A stretch of DNA of 64,000 bases from Harmonia axyridis (taxonomy: Eukaryota; Arthropoda; Insecta; Coleoptera; Coccinellidae). This document shows, in pieces, positions 1 to 11,629 of the stretch (positions within the stretch are counted from its first letter, which is position 1; the number at the start of each line of letters is the position of its first letter). The notes beneath the pieces were generated by a model. The model had not been told where the DNA came from and ran no database searches. It worked only from the letters and a program-made list of their open reading frames with translations. The DNA is taken from assembly GCF_914767665.1 (NCBI RefSeq), contig NC_059504.1:11038501-11102500 (forward strand), in the 5' to 3' direction. The position numbers and the translations under genes were made by a program.

Positions 1-3000
1 ATAAATTCAATATTTCTGATATTAGCTTCCTCGAATAGGAATTTTGCAAAATATTTTCATATTCTTATTATTTATAATAGTTAAAAAAAAAATCTTGAAG
101 TAATTACAGCTTCTTAACAGAGGAACATTCAATGAAAAAAGGACCTAGTCAAAATTTAAATTTGAATTTTTTTCATTGATTTTTAAGTCTTAAGCTTGAC
201 AAATGGAACAATCAATCAATTCAAACGCCAACATCTCTTCGTTGAGCACAATTATTCTAAATTAACTTGAGAGCAGTGGCATTTGTGAAACTAAATTCTA
301 AAAATAGATGTAAAAATTATGATCATAAAGAACAATAAGTTGTAAATAGCAATTTGGTAGATGACGAAAATCTATACAATGTTACGTTTTAAAATAAATT
401 CTATTATCGAGAAAGTGTTGTTACTGTTTGAATCCTTTGCAAAGTCAATACCTTTACTGAATGTGTTGGACTTATCTAAGCCAATACGGTATATAAAGTA
501 CATCAGTTTCTGAAAGTTGAAATAAAACAAAGAAATTACATCATATTATGTATATTTACAAGAATAAAATGAAGCAACAATAACAAATATTCAATCAGAT
601 GGTATTGATACCTACAATAATGGTATGGTTCATCAAGAGGTAGAAAAAAGGTATAAATTCCAAATAATTAGTAATCGACACCATGTCTATATTCAAATAC
701 AAAATAATAACAAATGAATCGCAACATAGGTGGGATATTCACTACGACTTCCACAACATACACAAATTTTGAACTTATGATGATAAATCTACATTCGCAG
801 AATTTTTTTAGTGGGAATATTTGGTTAATTACAGTACATTACATAACATGAAGAAATTAACAAAAAAAAATTATCACAGCGTCAATTAAAATCACAAAAA
901 TTATAAATAAACTCATGATACTCGTTCAGGATCAAATTGCAGTAATTATATAAAAAAATGTTCCTGAAATGGTAAAAATTTAATCAGTTGCTTAAATGCA
1001 TTAAAATCATAAAAACGTTTTAAATATGATTATCATATCATGTCGTTGTATCAAAAATTATATAAAATAAAATATGATGAGCGGCGGTACACACAATTCA
1101 TTGAAGATTTCATACTTCAGATAAATGTAATAATAAGGAATTGAAAATCAGGATTAGGTAATATTCACATATTTTTGCCCAACTGCAATAAAATTGGAGG
1201 ACATTGGTTGAGGTATGAAATCTTTCACATAGCCTATATTAGGTAATTGGATTCAATTAAAAAGACTGGTGCTAAATTTCATCAAAAAAGATATTTCAGA
1301 TATTATACGCTAAATTCAACTAAATAGTTATGGTTATTTATATACAATATTTCAAGATTACTTAATGGACAGGTAACTCAAGTTTTCAATGATGGAACTT
1401 TGGTATAGTATAAAATTTGCATTATTTGCTGATGTCATGAGAGAAATGAAAGTCTTCCCCACAAAAAAAAATTTGGAATCGAATCAAGTGAAAATTTTCA
1501 TACAAATTTGAAGAAATATAAAATTTGAAAAGTAAAAAAGAAAACCAGACATTGGCCAAGGAACATTTTTGATAAAAGTATTCTTTCAGCAACAATAACA
1601 GATGAGCATAAACAAAACTCATAAAAAAACAATTAGTACTGAAGAATGTTATTACTAGAATTATACTAATTTAATTGTTTAAAAAACTAGTTTCATATAA
1701 AAATACTGAAACGAGTATTTTGATGATCCAAAAAGATGCATCACACCTAAGTGATAAACTACCATCAAGATAATAAATATTCCAAAATGTTCATAAAGAG
1801 AAAGAAGTTAGGAGAATTTACACATTGATGTACCTATACAATCGAATTATTGAACACTTCCTCCTCATCTAAAAGGAATCGAGAATTCATACATTCTTTA
1901 TCCAACAACATAGTTTTCACAAAAATCATAAACATAGATAAAATATTTCAATAGTAAATAATAATAAAGTTTAAAGTTTTAAGTAAACATAAAATAGATC
2001 CCTGAAGCTTCAGGAGCTTGTGCATTTACATGTATAAATAAAATAAAGAAATTTGAAACTGAAAACAACAGATCTTTTAGTTTCACTTAGTACAAAAAAA
2101 GTAAAACTGCAATAAGACTTTTTTTGGGGGCAAACAATCATTTCTCATATCATCTTGTTGCATTTTCGCTTGTTTCAATATAACTGAAACTTCCATTTAT
2201 AACTGTTTTTCCATTGGAAAAAACTTCTGCCAATAACAGGAAAATGCAACAGATTTGAAAATTTATGGACAAATATCAGAGCACATAATGTAACCATGGA
2301 AACTCATGAAGTATTCATCAGTTTTGATTCATTTTTTCCAAGAATGATCCTTTCAAACATTCTTGAAAGATAACCAGAAAAAATTTCTAAATTTGAAACA
2401 GTTGAATAATATGTAATACTAGTAAACCCTCAAAATGAGCTAATAACGCTAAAAGTAGATTTCATATCTCAACATTCTCATTCAAAAAATCGGCATAGTG
2501 AGATTGATTAAAATGAAGATTTTTATATTTAAATATATTATTTCATAAAAAAAAATTACCCCATATCTATCTGAATCTCAAGGTAATAGAAAACAAACTT
2601 CCTGATAAGCTATATTATGGTTTTTTTGAATTTTTAAGCCCTTGAGATATATTGAAAGAATGTATATGATCGTCCATCAATCCATACTAAGATTAAGTCA
2701 ACAATGGTTTAGTTGAACAAAGAGCGAGTCTGAATGGAATAATTTACTATTGCCTTTGCACTTATTGAAATAAAAGTGTGTATCCTACTTTTTAAAAGTA
2801 TTAGAAAACAATAGAGAAGTTATTGTGTTTCTAATATGTATTTCACCTTTTTTTATGAAATTATATTTAAATATTATATTTTTGTTTATTAATGGAAATA
2901 GGAGTAGAAAAAAGTTTAATTCCCTAGCGTATTGTAGCCACAAAGTTTTATTTATTAAATGAATTAATTAAGGTTGAATTGAAATTACCACACATAATTT

Positions 3001-3307
3001 CAGTGTCATCTCAAATATGAATTACTATATTTTTGTATTTAAATATTTCCTACTGAATGAAAATGTGAGAAAATAAAAGTGTATGTGTTTGTTGACTGAC
3101 AAATACTTCATTGATCCCAATTTTATTTTAACTTACTTTTGGAAAGTCCTTATTATAAACACTTCCACATGTCTTCAAGAGAAGAGCATTATTTCTTTAA
3201 TATCACATGGGCAAACCAAACTGACCTTTAATTCCATCTTGTATCAGACATGTTTCTCTCTAAACAGCTTCTTTGATTCTGAGCATTCTGCTCAAAAAAA
3301 AGCAATG
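1..3307. other. gene-free AT-rich stretch
   Basis: I see no coding exon, RNA gene or recognisable transposon here, only short chance reading frames in very AT-rich sequence. The right part lies downstream of the minus-strand Fsn stop codon, so it should contain the Fsn 3' UTR. Candidate AATAAA signals on the minus strand occur (for example near 2950), but there are too many A/T hexamers to choose one. Confidence 0.6.
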
Positions 3308-4674
3308 TTAGCCATCTAAAGGAGGACCTAAATACACCATCGATACTTCTGTATTACCATAAACTGCAGATACAGTTGGATAAAGTTTTTTATCAGGTAA
3401 ACCTGAAATAAAAATGTTCTTCAATATTTCAAAAGTTTGAAAACTTATAAAAATAAAGTATTGTGAAATCATGAAAAACATAAATAAGTCACTTGGATTT
3501 AATATACAAATTGTTCATAGATTCTCAACTTGATAAATGAATATTTACATACCTCTGAATGCTACTCCCAAAAATTCATAATTCTTTTCAAAAGATAAGG
3601 TATTATCATCACAGTCTAAAATAACTCTGATTCTCTCTCCAACCTAAAAATTGAAAATGAGAATAAAAAAAATCAGAAAACTATATCATAGGCTCCACTT
3701 CAAATACTGTCACCACTGATATTTTTTCATCTATATAGGTAGGTGCTCTCATTAAAATTGACTTAAACTCATATCGGAACTGAGAATGATTTTGTGAAAG
3801 TCTACATATGAAAACTCTCCAACTAAACCTTTCACAAAAACTTAAGCATTACTCTCATCACAATTCAACATTCAAAGAAATTTTCTTTCAAAAATATAAT
3901 TGAGATTCATACTAAATAATTTTCATGCATAAAAATGGGAATCCTGATGAGGTGAGGTGTGGACCCAAGTAGAATAAAGACCAACAATTGCTTTGTTTTA
4001 ATGAATACACAAACCTGGTATTTTGGTGCATTATTTAATAAAGGATAATTTCCCTGAGCATCTCCATTATGTAAAAGATGATTATCAACCAGATTCCACC
4101 CCCAACTTTGATCATCTGTCCCTAATAAAGCCACATAGCCATGGCATTGTAATGGGGAATCCTTAGTTGCTATTCCTATAACAGCAACTGTTCCCAAGGG
4201 CCCTTCCCAAATGACTTCCCATGCATGTCTACCATGTCTAAAACCAATTTTACCTACAAAATACATTTCAGTTTGAAAGATAGACTCCAATAATGTTGAA
4301 AATATTGCTGTTGATTTAGAAATTTTGTCACCTCTTGCAGCATCAGTACTTTGTGCTACTGGATTCCGATGCAATGTAAACCCATTAGGTTTAATATAAA
4401 TATTCCTAGAACAGTCATTTGGGTTCCATGCATGATGAAATGCACGCAGTTTCGCTTTGTAAGTAGGAACAGACGATAATAAATCTGATTTCAAAGCTTC
4501 TTCTGCAAGTTTTCTAATGCAGTGTAACCTCCATACATCATTATTTTCATCATTCAAGAATTCATACCACCTCTTACATACTAGGGAACAATTTCTAAGA
4601 TCGTGTAAAGATAAAAAGGAAAATATAACTTCTAATACATTATCGTGAAGACTAATTATTCCATCCATTTCCAT
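3308..4674 (-). CDS. Fsn: F-box/SPRY domain protein, Fsn (FBXO45 orthologue)
   Basis: Three exons: 4674-4015, 3643-3553 and 3402-3308. Donors are GTTTGT and GTATGT, acceptors TTTTTAG and TTTCAG. Joined, they give 846 nt, 281 aa, close to vertebrate FBXO45 (about 286 aa). Residues ~5-50 are an F-box (LEVIFSFLSLHDLRNCSLVC, then a W-rich end). Residues ~95-281 are a SPRY/B30.2 domain with YFVGKIGFRHGRHAWEVIWEG and a C-terminus ending in LGPPLDG. In flies and vertebrates the protein is the substrate receptor of an unusual E3 ligase with Highwire/PHR1 that limits synaptic growth through DLK/Wallenda; that role is family knowledge. The first ATG of the reading frame is used. The gene lies head to head with Opa1, about 630 bp apart. 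No defects were seen. Confidence 0.93.
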
Positions 4675-5304
4675 TGAAGATAATCCTATATTTTCATTTT
4701 ATTATCTAGGAACCATCACTTTCAATCTAGTGGTTTTTTTTTCCAGATTTCTTTATGATTTATGACATTCAGTCAGTAGTATGTCATTTTAAGAGTGGAT
4801 CTCAGTAGTTTCATATATAACCAGTTCCTAATGATTTCATCAAAAAAGGTGGAAATATCCAAAACATTATATAGTTTCTAATATGATATGAAACATCTAA
4901 TTAAACAAGTAGAATGTAATGTTATTAATTATGAAAATCCTAGGTTTCTTACTTATATTTGAATGAACCTACAGATTCATTGTTAGTATTCAATTTTCAC
5001 ATTATTATTCACATACTGATTCATTTTGTTAAATTAGAAAAATTCAAACTTTTTTGTATGAAGAGAAAAATGAAACATGTATGTAGACCTTTAGGAGATA
5101 ATTCTAACCTAAAAAAAAATAGATGTCAAAATTTGAAGAATGTCAAGTTAGTCCGGCAATCGCTCTTTTTGGTACTTAATTGTCTAATAAGAATATATAT
5201 CTTCCCGCAATGCAAATTCTTGCAGAATTTGTAATGTTTTAAATAAATCTAATTATTACGTTTCATAGACATATACAACAAGCAGGTGCCTAGGTCAAAA
5301 ATTG
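4675..5304. promoter_or_regulatory. shared intergenic region between divergent Fsn and Opa1
   Basis: These 630 bp separate the start codons of two head-to-head genes, so both promoters and 5' UTRs must lie here unless non-coding exons sit further out. I see no clear TATA box. A 91-codon frame at 4959-5234 has no recognisable protein features and is probably chance. Confidence 0.6.
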
Positions 5305-8300
5305 ATGGAACATTTAATAAGGGGAAAATTCCAGTGAGTCTAGGAATAGGTTACTTTATTTAATATCCAACTCCTTATTTAATTCTTTTTTAGCCGTGTG
5401 GTAATAAATTCATGTATAAACCACACTTACAAATATGGACCCTACAGCGTCAATAAAAATAAAGTTTGCTTGCTTTGGACTGGCAGAGTTCTAGAAAGTA
5501 GTATTCCAAAATCTATATTGTATTCTAAATATCAGAGAAGGGAATATGGTATGTTTGTTGTGAGAGCTCTAAGAGGTGTTTTAAAAATTAGATATTTATT
5601 ACTTGGTGGAGCTGTTGCTGGAGGAAGTGCATTAAATCAGGTAATTGGTGTGACTTTTGATAAAAATAAATGAATTCATTTATTTTTGCATTCAGAAATA
5701 CCAAGAATGGAGAGATGGTTTACCAGATTTGAAGTGGTTAAATGATGTACTACCAGAAAATAACAAGTGGCAAGAATGGAGGGGATCCATGATAGATATA
5801 AAAGATAACATCAAAAATAATATAGAAATTGGTTAGTTGAAATTAATTCACATTTTCTTATTATAAAAGTATCATTTCCATGTAATGACTGAGGTTTACA
5901 GCTATATGAATCTGTATTTTGTTTCAATATTTTAATATATTGTAGATCCAAGACTCAAAGCTTTGACAGAAGCAAAATACTATGAATTTAAAAATTGGTT
6001 TGATCAAAGACTTGAAGATGCTATTCAAGCAGCAGAACATAGTGAATCAAGTCCATCAAACATTCAAGGTAAAATGCAGCAAGGCATCTCTGAGTACATT
6101 CTTTCTCAATTTTCATTCTTCTAAAAGGTAAAATATCAAACCGTAATTTAATTCACCTAACGTTCCCATTCAATCAAATTGAGTAATAATTTTATTTACC
6201 TATTTTATTTTTTCCTTAGGCTATCACCAGAATCTTTTGCAGATTATAGAGAGACTGTACTCGGGTATGATGCAAGAATTGTGTTGATTATTTTTATTTT
6301 TTAATTCATTAATTATTCCCAGAGGTTAAAAAAGAAGTCAGAGATAGAAGCACTGTGTATGCAAAACCATCTGCACAAGATGATAAATCCAAAAAATCAG
6401 ACCAAGAGCGACTTAATAGTTTACAAGAAGAAATGATGCTCACACAAATTAAATACCAGAAAGAACTTGAGAAATTGGAAAAAGAGAATAAGGAATTACG
6501 TAAACAGAATCTCTTATTGCGTCAAGGAAGAAAACCACCTTTAAGAAAAGTCAAAAGAAGTCTAATTGATATGTACAGTGAAGTATTAGATGAATTAGCT
6601 GATTTTGATAGTGGATACAACACTCAAGATCAGTTACCGAGGGTTGTAGTGGTTGGAGATCAAAGCAGCGGAAAAACTTCCGTTTTGGAAATGATTGCCC
6701 AAGCTAGAATATTTCCGAGAGGAGCTGGAGAAATGATGACTAGGTATATTTCAGTTATAGGCCTCTTATGACAATCTTAAAATAGACTTTTTGACAAAAT
6801 TTTCAAATCCTTCCAATTTAAGTCAATTTATTTTGTCAAACTAATGCATCTTTCTTGAAGATTTAATCTATGAGAATTTCAATAAACAGCACAATATTTT
6901 TTATACTGTCAAATAGCCTATTGAAGTAAAACGGTACATTATTCATTAGAAATTGAGGATAGCCATAATCATTTTTTGCAGGGCACCAGTAAAGGTAACA
7001 TTGTCAGAAGGTCCATATCATGTAGCCCAGTTCAGAGATTCGAATAGGGAATTCGATTTAACTAAAGAAAAAGATTTGGCAGAATTAAGGCATGAAGTTG
7101 AATTAAGAATGAGAAATAGTGTAAAAGGAGGTAAAACAGTCTCTAATGAAGTTATCTCTATGACTGTGAAAGGTATGTCAATAATAATAAAGGTTTTCTA
7201 TGAATAATTGTAACATCTCAGTTGCCTTTGAATTATTCCCATTTGCCGCTTCGTATAAATACTGTGTTAATATCTGTTAAATATGTTAAATCTGAATATC
7301 AGGATATTTCGCCAGGTATTCATTTTTACATGACTACTGAATAAATCTTTGGTTAATTCACCAATTTGTTTTGTCCTAAAACATAAGGCATTATAGATTT
7401 CGATAACTGACAAGATTGGAATCTGAAGGATTGAGTTTGTTTGATGGATCAAAATTGTCATGGCTGTCAATTCCTTGATCAAAATTCTATGACTATTAGT
7501 GAGGGGCGGGATTCAAAGGCAACTGCGATGCTATAATGATTTATAAAGACTGTACTTTTTCCTGAAATGTTTAAGGTTAACTTTTAATGTGTGTAGAATT
7601 AATCGAACTATATTGTCAAATAACTCTAACCGTATTTAATTTTCCTATCATAATATAACACGTTAATTCAATTTGCTGAACATGTTATATAGATAAATTT
7701 AATCCATGTATGTTGTTAGCTCAAAAATATATATTTAACAGGCCCTGGAATACAAAGAATGGTGTTGGTAGATTTGCCTGGTATAATTTCAGTAAGTTAT
7801 TTCATATGACTTCTATCTAATTTTATTGAAATACCAATAACTTCAAAGAAAATAATGGTTCATTTTTTACTTTTAATTCAGACTCAAACCACTGATATGG
7901 CTTCAGACACCAGGGATTGTATCAAACAGATGACTCAAGCATACATGAATAACCCAAATGCTATCATTTTGTGTATTCAGGTAAAAATCACTTACCAGTT
8001 AATGATTTCTGTTGATTTATTGCACCTCTGATTTCAGGATGGTTCAGTAGATGCTGAAAGAAGCAACGTTACAGATTTGGTAGCTTCCTGTGATCCCAGT
8101 GGTAAAAGAACAATTTTTGTGTTAACTAAAGTGGATCTAGCAGAAGAAAATTTGGCTAATCCCGATAGGGTAATAATTATTTTTGAAAAAAAATTCAATA
8201 ATTTTCCATCCATAATTTCAGATAAGGAAAATTTTGGCTGGAAAACTGTTCCCAATGAAAGCTCTAGGATACTTTGCTGTTGTTACTGGTAGAGGTAGAC

Positions 8301-10940
8301 AAGATGACTCGATCCAAACTATCAAAGATTATGAGGAAACATTCTTCACTGGTTCCAAGCTTTTCAAGTAAGAAATTTTGATTATCTAAAGTCTAAGGTG
8401 TTTGATGATCTAAGGTGATTGTGCTCGTACGTCAAAACTTTATGAGTACTTATCACAAAAAATTTCAAATTTTACAATGTCAATATCAGATTTCACCTGG
8501 CAATATCAGTGTTCCAATTCTCAATACATAAATAGTAGCCCTCGTATGTGCAACATAATCCAATAAATGGAAATTGTATTAATTCCCTTGCTTAGAGATG
8601 GAGTCATCAGATCGACGCAAGTTACAACAAGAAATTTGAGTTTAGCTGTTGCGGACTGCTTCTGGAAAATGGTCAAGGAAACCGTAGCACAACAAGCCGA
8701 TTCCTTCAAAGCTAGACGCTTCAATCTAGAAACTGAGTGGAAAAACAATTTTCCAAGATTGCGAGAGCTTGATAGAGATGAATTATTCGAAAAGGCAAGA
8801 TCGGAAATCTTGGATGAAATTGTTAATCTGTCTCAGGTCAGTCCAAAACAATGGGAGGAAGTTTTGACCGCTAGGATATGGCAAAACATGTCAGATAAAG
8901 TATTTGAAAATATTTATTTACCAGCAGCACAAACGGGAAGTTCAGGTTAGTAGATCATAATCATGTTGGATTACAGCTATTTTTTATTACTAAAATTAAT
9001 TTCATTTTAAGTTTGTTTAATACAAAGATATTCATTTATAGTAATATAACTTCTCTAAGCTTCAGAACATATTTTTTTTTGTGTTCTAGAATGAGTTGAA
9101 ATATTAACCAAATAAAAGAACCAGAACAAAGTGAAACTCTAATCTTGGTGGAGTTTTTTGATAACACCACATTTTTTTACAGAAACCTTCAACACAGCCG
9201 TCGATATCAAATTGAGACAATGGGCTGAACAAAGTCTCCCCATAGAATCTGTGGAGTCAGGTTGGCAAACTTTAGAGTCCGAATTTTTGAAGTTCTTCGA
9301 CAAGGCAAAAAATACCCCTGATCATGATAATATTTTTGATAAACTAAAAGAAGCCGTAGTTAATGAAGCTATGGTTAGGCATACATGGGAAAATAAAGCT
9401 TCAGAAATGTTAAGAATAATTCAGTTGAACACTTTGGAAGATAGAACTATAGGAGATAAAAGGGATTGGGATGCAGCAGTTAAATTTTTAGAAAATAGCA
9501 TCAAAGAAAAGTTACAGCAAAGTGAAAATATTTTGAAAGAACTAATTGGACCTTCGACCAAGGAAAGATGGATGTATTGGAAATATCAAACTGAAATGCA
9601 GTCAAGAAGAAACGTAGTTAAATCAGAAATTGATAAAATTCTATACTCCAATGAGGTACTACTTTTCGATTTTGTTTATAAAATCAATGCATTATTGAAT
9701 ATTTTCAGAAACACCCACCCGATCTCAGCTATGATGAATTGACTGTAATAAAAAACAATGTAGGTAGAAATGATGTGGAAGTTGATAATGATTTCATCAG
9801 AGAAGTGTGGAGACCTGTATACCGCCGACATTTTCTTCATCAAGCCCTTGGAAGAGCTTATGACTGTAGAAAAGCCTTTTATTTCTATCACCAACAAATG
9901 GATTGTGATTGTGGCGATGTGGTTTTATTCCACAGGATTCAACAAATGGTTAAAGTTACGGCAAACGCTCTCAGGCAACAAATAACAAACAGAGAGGCTA
10001 GGAGGTTAGATAAAGAAATCAAAGAAGTTCTCGAAGAATATAGTCAAGATTCTGAAAAGAAGGAGAATTTATTGATTGGCAGGAGAGTAACATTAGCTGA
10101 AGAATTAAGTAAGTCATTCCATATATGAAATCCTTTTTTAATTTGCACAGATCTTGATATATTCCTTATTGGCTTACTAGCAAAGCTTGCGGTAGATAGT
10201 TTGTCCTTCATAAGGTCAATAGAGTGAGGTTAACTTTGGATATGGTCCGTATATCGCTGAGAATTTCGAAGCGGTTACTAGTGATTTTCAATGTTTTAGG
10301 TAACCTGCTTCATATTTACGGATCGCTTGACACTTGTCAATGGTCAACAAATTTTTCCTTGACAGAATTTTGGAAGTTATAAATGGTTGATCTCTTTTAA
10401 TTTGTAAATAACTAATAGTTCTTAATGGCTCTGAAGCGTATTTGTGTCATAATTAAAAAAATTAAGGTTTTTGAGTGTTAGATGTCATGGAAAATATTCA
10501 TAAGCAATAATCTGAAAATTAAAATGACAACTGCCAACTGGAATGGGCGTGGTTACCAAACCTAACCAGAATAAAAGTACGGTTGCTCTGGTGACAGATA
10601 ACTCACCGAAGTTTGAGGTAATTGTCACCGATTTTTGAGGAATTTGACATATACGGACCACCAACTTACTAACCAAAGTAACCAAGGTGATATACGGACC
10701 ATACATACCCTTTAAGAAAACATTTTGATGTTATAGATTTCCAATTCCAGGAACAGAGATGAAAAATAAGTAACATAAGACATAAGTAACTAATGTTTAG
10801 GAGATTAGAAATAACCTTGTCTAATTTCAAAATGTTATTACATGACATAGTTTCTAACCTTGTTTTTTCTTTCAGAACGAGTGCGCCAGATCCAAGAAAA
10901 ACTAGAAGAATTCATCCAGGCACTCAATAAAGAAAAATAA
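5305..10940 (+). CDS. Opa1: dynamin-like 120 kDa protein, mitochondrial (Opa1)
   Basis: Large GTPase of the inner mitochondrial membrane that drives inner-membrane fusion and cristae maintenance. Exons: 5305-5333, 5394-5640, 5696-5831, 5946-6068, 6220-6264 (cassette), 6323-6743, 6982-7172, 7742-7791, 7882-7980, 8038-8169, 8222-8367, 8596-8945, 9183-9655, 9709-10108, 10876-10940. They total 2907 nt, 968 aa (human OPA1 about 960), with every junction in phase. A basic, acid-poor N-terminus fits a mitochondrial presequence. The membrane segment (LLLGGAVAGG) is at ~74-92 and a coiled coil at ~222-262. GTPase motifs are G1 GDQSSGKTS 305-313, G3 DLPG 408-411 and G4 TKVD 477-480. The middle/GED region ends in IQEKLEEFIQALNKEK. 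The start is the least certain part. I chose ATG 5305 because its 29-nt exon ends at a perfect GTGAGT donor in the right phase; the larger second exon has no in-frame ATG before residue 63. Confidence 0.95.
6220..6264 (+). other. Opa1: symmetric 45-nt cassette exon of Opa1
   Basis: The segment is bounded by TTTCCTTAG and a GTATGA donor. It encodes 15 residues (YHQNLLQIIERLYS with split glycine/glutamate codons) and enters and leaves in phase 1, so inclusion or skipping both keep the frame. It lies between the membrane anchor and the GTPase domain, the region where mammalian OPA1 is alternatively spliced (exons 4, 4b, 5b) and processed by proteases. Alternative use is inferred; no transcript data are available here. 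Confidence 0.7.
7210..7535. mobile_element. MITE-like element in Opa1 intron 7
   Basis: Inverted ends of about 23 bp bound a ~325 bp non-coding block. The left end at 7211-7233 contains CAGTTGCCTTTGAAT, and the same word appears inverted at 7512-7526. It lies inside the intron between exons 7 and 8 and leaves both splice sites untouched. A related end occurs in the RpS4 intron at 15270. Confidence 0.6.
10240..10704. mobile_element. MITE-like element in Opa1 intron 14
   Basis: A 15 bp perfect inverted end (TATGGTCCGTATATC at 10241-10255, inverted at 10689-10703) bounds ~465 bp of non-coding sequence in the last Opa1 intron. A further partial copy of the end word (CATATACGGACCACC) lies just inside the right end. 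No coding capacity; insertion by a TIR transposase is inferred. Confidence 0.6.
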
Positions 10941-11229
10941 AGCTAGTCCTAAATTTAAGATCAAATAATATTTCATTAATTAAGGTATAATCATATATAT
11001 ATTTTCTTTTTTTTCGTTCGAATGATTATGTAATTTGATTCAATTTAATTGTTACTGTTGTGGAATTGGCTTTTTACATTCATCATATTCAATTTTTTTA
11101 AATGAAGTTTCTGATGTGTGGACGAATAAAACAATCAAACTTCTTAAGTTTCTGTTTTATTCAAAATACAGAATTATTTTTTTTCCTTGTTACTCATTAT
11201 TGATGTGTTTGCAATGTCAATGAAATAAA
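10941..11229 (+). promoter_or_regulatory. Opa1: Opa1 3' UTR with candidate poly(A) signals
   Basis: Sequence following the Opa1 stop codon is AT-rich and non-coding. AATAAA occurs at 11125-11130 and again at 11224-11229. Either could end the transcript, and the sequence does not say which is used. Confidence 0.5.
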
Positions 11230-11629
11230 TTATTATTCTCAGCTCATTGTTGAAAATCCTACCTAGGTCGTTTAAAAAACAAAGTCTCTTCATGAAATTT
11301 TGCATATAACACTTGAGGTGTTCAAACCTGTGTAGCACTCGTACTTGCTCTAACCATTTTATTGAAACCAAAGCAGTGTAGGAAGGAATTTTTTCTTTAG
11401 CACTGGAACCTAGCTATCGACTGCATATAATTTTGTTCTGATAAGTTTGTGATTGATATAGCTAATCTACAGTGACTTAATAAAACACAGTGGCAACACT
11501 AGTGGTCTTGTTTTTGATTGGATGCCGGTTTCTGAGCCTAAATATGGCAGCTCTTTGTTTACATTCTTCGTTTACCTGATTTTTGAGATTTATTCGAGAT
11601 TCCAAGTTCTTTCAGGAAACATCTTATGG

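Noticed and set aside
4959..5234. 91-codon plus-strand frame between Fsn and Opa1
   Set aside because: AT-driven composition, no domain, no splice support, and it lies in the expected promoter interval.
5398..5673. Reading Opa1 exon 2 as starting at its own first codon
   Set aside because: The frame begins with GTG, not ATG, and a TTTTTTAG acceptor sits directly before it. An upstream exon fits better.
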